Shown here in pieces: positions 16,477-24,947 of a stretch of 64,000 nt of DNA. The notes below the pieces were generated by a model that was given only the letters and a program-made list of their open reading frames with translations, did not search any database and had not been told where the DNA came from. Origin of the DNA: an uncultured Acetatifactor sp. GTDB lineage: Bacteria; Bacillota; Clostridia; Lachnospirales; Lachnospiraceae. The DNA lies in NCBI GenBank assembly GCA_934402375.1, contig CAKRUB010000008.1:34093-98092 (forward strand). The letters run 5' to 3'. The translations under genes and the position numbers were made by a program. Each line of letters opens with the position of its first letter. The first letter of the stretch is position 1.

Positions 16477-18564
16477 TTATTTCTGTATCTCCGAGCTGTC
16501 CTCTACCCTGTCCACGTCGACCAGCTCATAAGCCTCGCCGTCCTGCCCTTCAATCGTGACATGATCCAGCACAAGTCTGGCAACGTTCCGGGCAAAAATG
16601 CCCTTCCTGCTGCACTTCGGCACACCCTCCGACATGGCAGGGACATCACACTTCGGCTCTGCCGCGTAGCTGACCGAGATGTTCCGCATCACGATCTCCT
16701 CTATCTTCTGCTCCGGCAGTCCGTCAAAGTAGGCTGCCGCCACATGGCAGTTTGTACATTTCATGTTCTCAAATACCAGCTTCTTGATCGAGGGCGTCCT
16801 GTCATCCACCGGATAAGGCTCCCGGGATTGCACATAGGGCGTCTTCCCGTCGGGATCGCAGAAATAGAATGCATTGACAACGAGCGGTGTCATGACATGA
16901 TCCAGCTCAAGGTTCCGGAAAATGATATTGCTTAAAACAGCATCCTTTCCGCGCCCGCGTCTAGTCTTGATCCTGAGTCCCCTGTCCGTATGACTGAAAA
17001 TACAGTCCTCCACCGTAAGGTTCAAAATTCCGCCCGCCATCTCGCTTCCGAGTGTCACCGCGCCATGTCCGTTTTCCATCAGGCACTGGCGGATCATGAT
17101 ATTCTCCGACGGGGTCTTATAGGTCTTTCCCATATAGATCTTGCCGCTCTTTACCGCGATGCAGTCATCTCCCAGCGAAAAACGCACCCCGAGAATCTCA
17201 ACGTTCCTGCAGGACTCCGGATCGCAGCCGTCCGTGTTGGGCGAATCTGCGGGATTCTGGATATTCAGTCCGATGAAATGCAGGTTGTCGCTGAAATAGG
17301 GATGCAGCGTCCATGCCGGCGAGTTGCAGCAGGTCACTCCCTGCAAGGTGATGTTTCTGCAATGATTGACAAAGAACAGCCTCGGGCGGAATGCCTCCTT
17401 ATAGCCCTTTGGATTCTTCCACCAGTCCTCGCGTGAAGCATTTCCGTTGATTGTTCCCTCGCCGTAGATCACGACGTCCTCCACATCAATACCGCAGATA
17501 ATGCCGGTATAGGAAGGCAGGGGATTTCCCTCCCAGCTGCCAAGATTATACTGATCTCTCTCGTCATAGCTCTCGATCAGCCCGGGCAGCACCGGAAAGC
17601 GCTCCTTCTCCGTGAATGCCCGGAGCTCCGCGCCCTTTGCGAGCTCTATTTTCGTGTGGCTCTTCAGGAAAAGACTGGTAATCCTGTACACACCCGCCGG
17701 AATCAGCACGCGGCTGTCCTCCGGACATGCGAGAATCGCCGCCTGGATAAACGGTGTGTCATCCTGAATGCCATCTCCCTTTGCCCCGAAACGCCGGACA
17801 TCCAGCGTCACAAACTCATAATCCGTATGGAAGAAAAGCTCTCCGCATTTTTCCTCTACGTCAAGGATTTCCACCTGATAATCCGTGTCCGGCCGCAGTC
17901 CGTAGAGCGCCGTGATCGTCCTCTCTGTCACAAACTCCTCAATCCCATTAACCGTAACACGATAGGGCTTCTTTGTAAAGTATTTCCCGCCGTCCGCAAT
18001 TTCAATCACTGCGCTGCGTGCCGTCTTGCAGACAAGGCTTAAGGCTCCCACCGCGCGCTTTCCTTCCGCGGCTCTCTCCTCCACGCTTCGCCGTTCATAC
18101 TTCTCGCCCTGCAAAATATGAAGCTCCACCGCGTGCGCCACAAGCTGCCACAGAGTCTCCTCGTCCGCCTCCTGCACAGCTTCCGTCCCGGCTACGGCAA
18201 AGCTCCCGCTCTCCCTGTATCTGGCATACATTCCGCCCCACACCTGCTTGAACATATCGGTCAGCCCGCGGTAATACTCATATACCTGCGGACTGATATT
18301 GTCTATCGTCCCGAGCAGCGCTTTCAGGAAAAACACCTCATTTTCAAAGCTGTCCCGGCATTCCAGTTCCCGCCACAGTATCTGCAGCTGCGCCAGAATG
18401 TCCGGGTAGCCCGCCTTCTTGTTATATTCTGTCTCAAATGCAGCATAGGCAGGGTAAATATACCCTGCCGCCTTAAATACATTTTCGTCCAGTTGCTGAA
18501 TTTCAAACAGACCGTCAGCCCTTCTCGGCAGCTTCCTGATCTGCTCACCCTGTAACTGTTCCAT
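16477..18564 (-). CDS. GH28 polygalacturonase with an N-terminal helical domain and FN3-like linker
   Basis: 695 residues. All GH28 active-site motifs are present after residue 240: PNTDGCDPES (NTD), SLGDDCIAVKSG (DD), NGHGAVTLGSEM (GHG) and RGLRIKTRRGRGG (RIK), predicting release of galacturonate from polygalacturonate ends. Residues 1 to about 165 are helical, and IYPAYAAFETEYNKKAGYPD resembles a piece of the GH105/GH88 barrel. A fibronectin-III-like stretch (LYGLRPDTDYQVEI) precedes the beta-helix. No signal peptide is present. The ATG at 18564 follows GGAGATAAGG from the last unit of a seven-copy leader array. It lies downstream of uxaB-uxaA. Confidence 0.9.
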   Translation of the reverse strand: MEQLQGEQIRKLPRRADGLFEIQQLDENVFKAAGYIYPAYAAFETEYNKKAGYPDILAQLQILWRELECRDSFENEVFFLKALLGTIDNISPQVYEYYRGLTDMFKQVWGGMYARYRESGSFAVAGTEAVQEADEETLWQLVAHAVELHILQGEKYERRSVEERAAEGKRAVGALSLVCKTARSAVIEIADGGKYFTKKPYRVTVNGIEEFVTERTITALYGLRPDTDYQVEILDVEEKCGELFFHTDYEFVTLDVRRFGAKGDGIQDDTPFIQAAILACPEDSRVLIPAGVYRITSLFLKSHTKIELAKGAELRAFTEKERFPVLPGLIESYDERDQYNLGSWEGNPLPSYTGIICGIDVEDVVIYGEGTINGNASREDWWKNPKGYKEAFRPRLFFVNHCRNITLQGVTCCNSPAWTLHPYFSDNLHFIGLNIQNPADSPNTDGCDPESCRNVEILGVRFSLGDDCIAVKSGKIYMGKTYKTPSENIMIRQCLMENGHGAVTLGSEMAGGILNLTVEDCIFSHTDRGLRIKTRRGRGKDAVLSNIIFRNLELDHVMTPLVVNAFYFCDPDGKTPYVQSREPYPVDDRTPSIKKLVFENMKCTNCHVAAAYFDGLPEQKIEEIVMRNISVSYAAEPKCDVPAMSEGVPKCSRKGIFARNVARLVLDHVTIEGQDGEAYELVDVDRVEDSSEIQK

Positions 18565-18573
18565 CCTTATCTC

Positions 18574-18805
18574 CATTTCTGCGCATATTTTTGCACATAG
18601 CGAATTTCATTTCTGTGCACGTTTTGCACATAGCGAGTTTCATTTCTGCGTACGTTTTGCACATAGCGAATTTCATTTCTGTGCACGTTTTGCACATAGC
18701 GAGTTTCATTTCTGCGTACGTTTTGCACATAGCGAGTTTCATTTCTGTGCACGTTTTGCACATAGCGAGTTTCATTTCTGTGCACGTTTTGCACATAGCG
18801 AGTTT
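18574..18805 (-). repeat. Seven tandem hairpin-RBS leader modules before the GH28 gene
   Basis: Units begin (plus-strand CATTTCT) at 18574, 18608, 18641, 18674, 18707, 18740 and 18773; six are 33 bp and the gene-proximal one is 34 bp. On the minus strand most read ACTCGCTATGTGCA, a 5-nt loop, then TGCACAGAAATGAA, so TGTGCA pairs with TGCACA. The single-copy leaders elsewhere have TGCGCA paired with TGCGCA, a compensated change. Two inner units carry TACGCA. Only the last unit has a ribosome site (GGAGATAAGG). The repeats keep an 83-codon frame open from 18796 to 18545. Confidence 0.9.
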
Positions 18806-18850
18806 CTCTTCTCTTTAAATTAAGCACGCAGTTCCACCCCGCAAGCATCA

Positions 18851-18990
18851 GTTGTGCAGAATGCACCTGACCACAAGCAGTGCACTCTGGAGCCGCCGGC
18901 ACTTAGCTGGCGTACTGTGACAGCTTATGTGCCGTTGCGTGCGGAAGGTAGCGAAAGCGTGCCTGCGGTGGTCTGTGCATCCTGCGCAAC
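18851..18990. repeat. Palindromic structured element, copy 2
   Basis: 140 nt. The end arms are GTTGTGCAGAATGCAC and GTGCATCCTGCGCAAC. The internal hairpin reads AGCTG...CAGCT, where copies 1 and 3 have AGTCTCC...GGAGACT, so several pairs changed on both sides. The GGTAGC-GAAA-GC hairpin is conserved. It lies between the end of uxaA and the leader array of the GH28 gene, in the same orientation as the other copies. Confidence 0.85.
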
Positions 18991-19026
18991 GTCCCTTACA
19001 CCATCCCTCGTCCCTTGCAACCCCCC

Positions 19027-20520
19027 CTACAGCGTCACACCCTGCTTAAAGATTGCCATATCATGGAAGCCCGCCTCCTCGCTGCAAACCTTTCTTCCGG
19101 AAGCCACCTCGACAACATACGCAAACAGCTTCGCCGTCTCCTCCTCCATCGAACGATCCTCAACCAGCACCCCTGCATTGAAATCAATCCAGTTCTTCTT
19201 CCTGCCTGCCAGCGTCGAATTCGTCGCAATCTTGACTGTCGGTACCGGAGACGCAAAGGGCGTTCCCCTGCCCGTCGTAAACAGGACGATCTGTGCTCCT
19301 GCCGCCGCAAGCGCCGTCGCCGCCACAAGATCGTTGCCCGGCGCGCTGAGAAGATTCAGCCCTGCCGTCTTCACCGTCTCGCCATAGCGGAGCACACCCT
19401 TCACCTTCGCGCTGCCCGACTTCTGGGTACAGCCGAGCGACTTATCCTCCAGCGTCGAGATTCCTCCCTTCTTATTTCCGGGGGAAGGATTCTCATAAAT
19501 CGTCTGGTTATGGCTCTTGAAATAATTCTTGAAATCGTTGATCAGCTCCACGGTCTTGTCAAACAGCTCCCTGTCGGCACACCGGTTCATCAGAATCGTC
19601 TCCGCGCCGAACATTTCGGGCACCTCTGTCAGAATCGTCGTCCCGCCCTTGGAGATCAGCGTATCCGAGAATCTGCCGACAAGAGGGTTTGCCGTGATGC
19701 CGGAAAGCCCGTCGCTGCCGCCGCACTTCATGCCAATGACAAGCCTGCTGACGCTGACCGGCTCCCTCTCGAAGCCGGAAGCGTACCCGATCAGCTCCTT
19801 CACCACCTCGACCGCCTCCGCAATCTCGTCCTCGCACTCCTGCGCCACCAGAAACCGCACTCTGTTTTCGTCATAGTCCCCAATATAATTCTTCAGGACA
19901 TCAATATTGCTGTTCTCGCATCCCAATCCCAGCACAAGAACCCCACCGGCATTCGGATGATTGATCAGATCCGCGAGGATCTGCCTTGTATGCTCCTGAT
20001 CGTCACCCATCTGGGAGCAACCGTAAGGGTGCGGGAAGGCAATGACCTCCTCCACCGTGCCCTTCACAAAGCGGTTTGCCTGTCTGGCAATGGTGGTTGC
20101 TACATTGTTCACGCAGCCGACCGTCGGAATAATCCAGATTTCATTGCGGACACCCACCTTGCCGTCCGGACGCTTGAAGCCCATGAACGTCACATCCTCC
20201 GTGTGCTTTTCTTCGACCTCCACCGGCTCATACTGGTATTCCAGCAAATCGCCGAGCGCCGTCTTTAAATTATGCGTGTGTACCCATGCACCGGCACGGA
20301 TATTCTCCTTCGCGTTGCCGATCCGGTAGCCGTACTTAATTACCTCTTCCCCCGCAGGAATGTCACAGATCGCCATCTTATGCCCCGCAGGAATCTCCTC
20401 AAGTGCCGTGATCTGCTTCTTCTCTCCCTGCACATCCACTGTGACCGTCTCTCCTGCCGGAATCGTTTTCAGCGCAACTACGACCTTATCATTTTCATTG
20501 ATCTTTAAGAAATCCTGCAT
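19027..20520 (-). CDS. uxaA: Altronate dehydratase
   Basis: 497 residues of UxaA, which dehydrates D-altronate to 2-keto-3-deoxy-D-gluconate in galacturonate breakdown. The N-terminal 95 residues form the SAF-like domain (IPAGETVTVDV, IPAGHKMAICDI). The catalytic part contains VGVRNEIWIIPTVGCVNNVA, FPHPYGCSQMGDD, LGLGCENSN and MKCGGSDGLSGITANPLVG, with the cysteines and acids typical of this iron-dependent family. The start overlaps the end of uxaB by 16 nt with GAGG 8 nt upstream, so translation is likely coupled. The pathway partners are uxaB just upstream and uxaC at 23310. Confidence 0.96.
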   Translation of the reverse strand: MQDFLKINENDKVVVALKTIPAGETVTVDVQGEKKQITALEEIPAGHKMAICDIPAGEEVIKYGYRIGNAKENIRAGAWVHTHNLKTALGDLLEYQYEPVEVEEKHTEDVTFMGFKRPDGKVGVRNEIWIIPTVGCVNNVATTIARQANRFVKGTVEEVIAFPHPYGCSQMGDDQEHTRQILADLINHPNAGGVLVLGLGCENSNIDVLKNYIGDYDENRVRFLVAQECEDEIAEAVEVVKELIGYASGFEREPVSVSRLVIGMKCGGSDGLSGITANPLVGRFSDTLISKGGTTILTEVPEMFGAETILMNRCADRELFDKTVELINDFKNYFKSHNQTIYENPSPGNKKGGISTLEDKSLGCTQKSGSAKVKGVLRYGETVKTAGLNLLSAPGNDLVAATALAAAGAQIVLFTTGRGTPFASPVPTVKIATNSTLAGRKKNWIDFNAGVLVEDRSMEEETAKLFAYVVEVASGRKVCSEEAGFHDMAIFKQGVTL

Positions 20521-21965
20521 AATGCCGCCCTCATGCCGTTTGCCTTAATGTCATCCAGATAAGCTGTAACCGCCTCCGTCAGACCGGGAACCTGATTCAG
20601 ATCCTGTCCGTGGAAATCCTCCCTGCCGAGATAAGCCTTCACAAAGCTCTCTGTCGCGTCGTTGCAATGGTCGCGGAAGAACTCCAGCACTGCCAAATCA
20701 TCCTTAATATCATAAGACTGCCCGTCACGATCTCCCTTTAACACTCCATCCTTTATTTCGGTTCCGTGATAGAATGCCATGAGTGCCGCAATGGAAAAAG
20801 TCAGATGAGCGGGGAGCTTTCCGAACTTCTCCACATAACCCAGCAGACTGGGCAGACATCTTGCACGCCATTTGGACACCGAATTCAGAGAGATTGCAAG
20901 CAGCGCATGATCCACATAGGGATTGTTAAAGCGGTTGACTACCTCCGCCGCAAACTGCTTCAGCTCCTCCTCGGGAAGCGTCAGCGTCGGAATTACCTCG
21001 TCGAAGATCGTTTTGTTCATGAAATTACGGATGTCCGCGTCCTCCATGGACTGTCTGACAATATCGTTTCCGCAGAGCCACGACGCAAGGACGAAGGAGG
21101 TATGCGCACCGTTCAGAATACGCACCTTTCTCTGCTTATAGGGATGATGATCCTTGGTAAAGATAACAGGAAGTCCTGCCCCCGGAAGATCAAATTCTCC
21201 GCTGATGTCCTTCTCGGACTCGATGACCCAGAGGGCAAAGGGCTCGCCTGTCACCATGATATGATCCTCATAGCCAAGCTTCTCCCACTCCTCTTTTTCC
21301 GTTGCTCTCGGATAGCCCGTGACAATACGGTCTACCAGCGTCGAGGTAAAGATGCATGCCTCCTCGACCCACTTCTTAAATTCATCGGAGAGACCCCAGT
21401 TTTCGATCTGCTCCATAACGCATTTGCGCAGCATAATTCCATTGTCGTCGATCAGCTCCACCGGCAGCATGACAAGTCCCTTGCCCATATCGCCGTGGAA
21501 GGTCTCGAATCTGTGATATAAGAATTTCGTCAGCTTTCCGGGGAAGGTCTTCGGCGGATTCAGTTCAAAGCGATCCGACGCATCATAGACGATTCCCGCC
21601 TCAGTCGTATTGGAGACCACAAAACGGAGCGTGTCGATCTCGGCAAGTCCCATGTATTTTTCATACTCATTGATGGCATCCACCGCATCCGCAACGCTGG
21701 TCACGATACGGTTGATGATCTTACCCTCGCCGTTCACATTTCCTCTGAGGGAAACCGTGTACTGGCAGTCCTGTCTGTGGAAGTTATCCAGATTACCGAA
21801 CTCGATCGGCTTGATCAGCACAATATCCCCATCAAACTTTCCTTCCTCGTTGGCTATGTCGATCATATAATCCACAAAAGCCCTCAGGAAATTTCCCTCT
21901 CCAAACTGGACTACCTTAACCGGTCTGTCCTTTTTGCCAGTCATGTTCCGACTTAATACTTCCAT
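20505..21965 (-). CDS. uxaB: Tagaturonate reductase (altronate oxidoreductase)
   Basis: 486 residues of the mannitol dehydrogenase family. UxaB reduces D-tagaturonate to D-altronate with NADH. The N-terminal nucleotide-binding region is VKVVQFGEGNFLRAFVDYMI, and KVRILNGAHTSFV carries the conserved Lys/Asn/His active-site pattern. The ATG at 21965 is chosen because AGAAGG lies 7 nt upstream; a TTG two codons earlier is too close. Transcription starts from the promoter at 22052-22080, with an operator immediately downstream of its -10 box. It forms an operon with uxaA. Confidence 0.95.
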   Translation of the reverse strand: MEVLSRNMTGKKDRPVKVVQFGEGNFLRAFVDYMIDIANEEGKFDGDIVLIKPIEFGNLDNFHRQDCQYTVSLRGNVNGEGKIINRIVTSVADAVDAINEYEKYMGLAEIDTLRFVVSNTTEAGIVYDASDRFELNPPKTFPGKLTKFLYHRFETFHGDMGKGLVMLPVELIDDNGIMLRKCVMEQIENWGLSDEFKKWVEEACIFTSTLVDRIVTGYPRATEKEEWEKLGYEDHIMVTGEPFALWVIESEKDISGEFDLPGAGLPVIFTKDHHPYKQRKVRILNGAHTSFVLASWLCGNDIVRQSMEDADIRNFMNKTIFDEVIPTLTLPEEELKQFAAEVVNRFNNPYVDHALLAISLNSVSKWRARCLPSLLGYVEKFGKLPAHLTFSIAALMAFYHGTEIKDGVLKGDRDGQSYDIKDDLAVLEFFRDHCNDATESFVKAYLGREDFHGQDLNQVPGLTEAVTAYLDDIKANGMRAALCRIS

Positions 21966-22031
21966 TTTCAAACCTTCTCCCTTCCATCCCTGTATCTTTT
22001 CTCAACCCGCACATATCGGGTGAAAATTTTA

Positions 22032-22045
22032 TGTAAGTGCTTACA
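22032..22045. promoter_or_regulatory. LacI-family operator between uxaB and the regulator gene
   Basis: TGTAAGTGCTTACA has 6-bp inverted arms (TGTAAG/CTTACA) and matches the LacI-family operator form. It starts 6 nt beyond the -10 box of the uxaB promoter, a position where a bound repressor would block transcription. It also resembles a CcpA cre site, so either the local LacI protein or catabolite control could act here. Confidence 0.75.
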
Positions 22046-22051
22046 TTTTCT

Positions 22052-22080
22052 ATTTTACTTCCATTCCCACTTTTCGTCAA
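22052..22080 (-). promoter_or_regulatory. Sigma-A type promoter for uxaB-uxaA
   Basis: On the minus strand, TTGACG (22075-22080) and TAAAAT (22052-22057) are separated by 17 nt and followed by the palindromic operator at 22032-22045. Confidence 0.7.
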
Positions 22081-22253
22081 CACCAAATGTCTTTGTTTTT
22101 TGATTACCTCATGCTTATTTATAATAAGAAGAAACTCTCGTCCGCGAAAAATAAAACTTGAAAAAGAAACCCTGTTCAGATATAATTATAGATGGATTTC
22201 ATGAAACCACTTACACATGTTTTCTTACAACTTTGCAGAAAGGCTTCACCTAT

Positions 22254-23264
22254 ATGACCATCTACGATATTTCCGAAAAAGCCGGGGTATCCATTGCGAC
22301 GGTATCCCGGGTACTGAATGGCAGCAGCAACGTAAGCGAAAAGACAAAGAAAAAGGTACTGGATGTCATTAACCAGTACGAATACACGCCGAATGCCTTT
22401 GCTCGGGGCTTAGGTCTCAACACGATGAAAACCATCGGCATCATGTGCGCTGACAGCTCTGATCTGTATCTCGCAAAGGCGATCTATTACATAGAACAGA
22501 AGCTGCGTGCAAACGGCTACGACAGCATTCTCTGCTGCACCGGCTACGAGCTGGACGCCAAAATTGCCGCCATGAATCTTCTTATTACAAAGAAGGTGGA
22601 CGGCATCATCCTCGTCGGTTCCAACTTCATCTATGAGAAGGACGCCGACAATCACTATATCGTCGAAGCTGCCAGCCAGATTCCGGTCATGCTGCTCAAC
22701 GCAGCTCTGGATGCACCGAATGTCTACAGCATCGTCTCCGACGACTTCAATTCCATGTATGACGCAACGCTGCAGATGCTCTCCACCGGCATTAAAGACA
22801 TCGTTTATTTCTACAACTCCACCTCCTACAGCGGAAAGAAAAAGCTTGCAGGCTACCGTGCCGCCATGGAGGAGAAGAAGCTGCTGACCGGGGCGAACCT
22901 GCTGCAATTCTATCACGGCTCTCACGAGGACATTCCCGCAATGACCGAGCACCTGAAAAAGCTGCACGACAAGGGGCTGCAGTTTCATGGGATCATTGCC
23001 GCGGACGACAACCTCGCTCTCGCCGCCGTAAAGTATGCAAAGCTGATGAACTACTCTATTCCGGAAGAATTTTCGATTCTCGGATATAATAACTCCATGC
23101 TTGTCAACTGCTGCGAACCCGAACTCACCAGCATTGACAATAAGCTCGAAACACTCTGTCAGCACCTGATCACAACCCTGATGGGCGTGCTCAGCGGAAA
23201 CGAAATGCCGAAGAAGACCATCTTCTCCGGCGAGATCATCAAACGCGGAACAACCAAATTCTAA
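22254..23264 (+). CDS. LacI-family transcriptional regulator of the uronate genes
   Basis: 336 residues. The N-terminal helix-turn-helix (TIYDISEKAGVSIATVSRVL) and hinge are followed by a periplasmic-binding-protein-like sensor domain (ADSSDLYLAKAIYYIEQKLR onward). The ATG at 22254 starts the classic LacI opening; the longer frame to 22158 only adds unrelated residues. AAAGG lies about 10 nt upstream. The gene is divergent from uxaB, with TGTAAGTGCTTACA between them, and is followed by uxaC after 45 nt. It probably represses the uxa genes until a uronate-derived ligand binds; the ligand is inferred. Confidence 0.92.
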   Translation: MTIYDISEKAGVSIATVSRVLNGSSNVSEKTKKKVLDVINQYEYTPNAFARGLGLNTMKTIGIMCADSSDLYLAKAIYYIEQKLRANGYDSILCCTGYELDAKIAAMNLLITKKVDGIILVGSNFIYEKDADNHYIVEAASQIPVMLLNAALDAPNVYSIVSDDFNSMYDATLQMLSTGIKDIVYFYNSTSYSGKKKLAGYRAAMEEKKLLTGANLLQFYHGSHEDIPAMTEHLKKLHDKGLQFHGIIAADDNLALAAVKYAKLMNYSIPEEFSILGYNNSMLVNCCEPELTSIDNKLETLCQHLITTLMGVLSGNEMPKKTIFSGEIIKRGTTKF

Positions 23265-23309
23265 TGTCAGGATAAAAAGCCGCTTAAGGCGGCAGAAAGA
23301 AGGTAAAAA

Positions 23310-24719
23310 ATGAAAGCATTTATGGACAAGGATTTTCTGTTGGAGACAGAGACAGCGAAGAAGCTCTTTCACGAATACGCTGCAGAGACACCGGTACTCG
23401 ACTACCACTGTCACATCAACCCCAGAGAGATTGCGGAGGATCGCCAGTTTGACAACATCACCCAGGTCTGGCTCGGCGGCGATCATTACAAGTGGCGCTT
23501 CATGCGCTCCTGCGGCGTCGATGAAAAGTACATCACCGGAGATGCCTCCGATTATGAGAAGTTCTGCTGCTGGGCAGAATGTCTCGGCAAGGCAATCGGC
23601 AACCCGCTGTTCCACTGGAGCCACCTTGAGCTTCAGCGCTATTTCGGCTATACCGGCGTCCTGAACAAGAATACCGCCGACGAGGTCTGGAAGCTCTGCA
23701 ACGAAAAGCTGGCTCAGCCCTCCATGAGCGTGCGCAACCTGATCCGTCAGAGCAACGTCACCCTGATCTGCACCACCGACGATCCCGTAGATTCTCTCGA
23801 GTGGCACAAGATAATCGCCGAGGACAAGACCTTCGAGGCGAAGGTGCTGCCCGCATGGAGACCCGACAAGGCGATGAACATTGAAAAGCCGGACTATCCC
23901 GAGTACCTCGACAAGCTCGCCGCTGCCGCAGGACTGCCTGAGATCAACAGCTTTGGTGCATTGAAGGAAGCCCTGAAAAAGCGTATGGAATTCTTCGCCT
24001 CCATGGGCTGCTGCGTGTCCGACCACGCTCTGGAGTATGTCATGTACTGCCCAGCTGACGAGGATGAGATTGAGGCCATCTTCTTAAAGAGATTAAACCG
24101 CATGGTTCTCACAAAGGAAGAGGAATTAAAGTTCAAGACTGCGTTCATGCTCTTTGTCGGTAAGGAATACCACAAGCTCGACTGGGCAATGCAGCTCCAC
24201 TATGGCTGTAAGCGCGACAACAATACCCTGATGTATGAAAAGCTCGGCCCGGATACCGGCTATGACTGCATCAACAACTATGCGCCCTCCGCACAGATGG
24301 CAGATTTCCTGAATGCCTTAAACGTTACAGACGAGCTGCCCAGAACGATCCTTTACAGCCTGAATCCCAACGACAACCAGTCGATCGGAACGATTCTCGG
24401 CTGCTTCCAGGATTCCACGGCAACCGCCAAGATCCAGCAGGGAAGCGCATGGTGGTTCAACGATCACAAGACCGGCATGATCGATCAGCTGACCTCCCTC
24501 GCAAACCTCGGAAACCTCTCCGGCTTTGTCGGAATGCTGACAGACTCCCGGAGCTTCCTCTCTTACACCAGACATGAATATTTCCGCCGTATTCTCTGCA
24601 ACCTGATCGGCGGCTGGGTAGAGAACGGAGAATTCCCGCAGGACTACGAGACGCTGGGTGAGATCGTGAAAAATATTTCTTATTACAACGCAAGGAACTA
24701 TTTCAGATTCGACGTGTAA
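23310..24719 (+). CDS. uxaC: Glucuronate/galacturonate isomerase
   Basis: 469 residues of UxaC, an amidohydrolase-fold isomerase converting D-galacturonate to D-tagaturonate and D-glucuronate to D-fructuronate. The family motifs are VLDYHCHINPREIAEDRQFD near the N-terminus, WLGGDHYKWRFMRSCGV, LICTTDDPVDSLEWH and, near the C-terminus, GMLTDSRSFLSYTRHEYFRR. AGAAGG precedes the ATG. It follows the LacI gene and ends with a strong terminator at 24732-24760, so LacI-uxaC probably form one transcript. It supplies the first step before UxaB and UxaA. Confidence 0.97.
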   Translation: MKAFMDKDFLLETETAKKLFHEYAAETPVLDYHCHINPREIAEDRQFDNITQVWLGGDHYKWRFMRSCGVDEKYITGDASDYEKFCCWAECLGKAIGNPLFHWSHLELQRYFGYTGVLNKNTADEVWKLCNEKLAQPSMSVRNLIRQSNVTLICTTDDPVDSLEWHKIIAEDKTFEAKVLPAWRPDKAMNIEKPDYPEYLDKLAAAAGLPEINSFGALKEALKKRMEFFASMGCCVSDHALEYVMYCPADEDEIEAIFLKRLNRMVLTKEEELKFKTAFMLFVGKEYHKLDWAMQLHYGCKRDNNTLMYEKLGPDTGYDCINNYAPSAQMADFLNALNVTDELPRTILYSLNPNDNQSIGTILGCFQDSTATAKIQQGSAWWFNDHKTGMIDQLTSLANLGNLSGFVGMLTDSRSFLSYTRHEYFRRILCNLIGGWVENGEFPQDYETLGEIVKNISYYNARNYFRFDV

Positions 24720-24731
24720 AGAAGGACAGTA

Positions 24732-24760
24732 AAACGCCCCGGGTGCAGACCGGGGCGTTT
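24732..24760 (+). terminator. Intrinsic terminator after uxaC
   Basis: AAACGCCCCGG and CCGGGGCGTTT form an 11-bp stem with a 7-nt loop. Confidence 0.85.
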
Positions 24761-24947
24761 CGTATGAGAGAAAAGTTTTAGAGGAATATTTCATTCCCAA
24801 AGGAATATTACCTCATATTTGCTTTGGGTTCAAGTGTTTTCTAGTCAAAAAAGTAAAAAATCACTGTTTTTTTGTGTCCGGGCACGTTAAACGCAGTATT
24901 TAAGCAGGAAATATACCGAAAAAAGGATGTAAGAGGTTTCAAAGAAT

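Noticed and set aside
18574..18805. CRISPR array
   Set aside because: The seven units are contiguous repeats with no unique spacers, and no cas genes are present. The unit matches a leader module found singly elsewhere.
22410..24026. 538-codon minus-strand frame across the LacI and uxaC genes
   Set aside because: It is opposite to two clear family matches and has no family features of its own.
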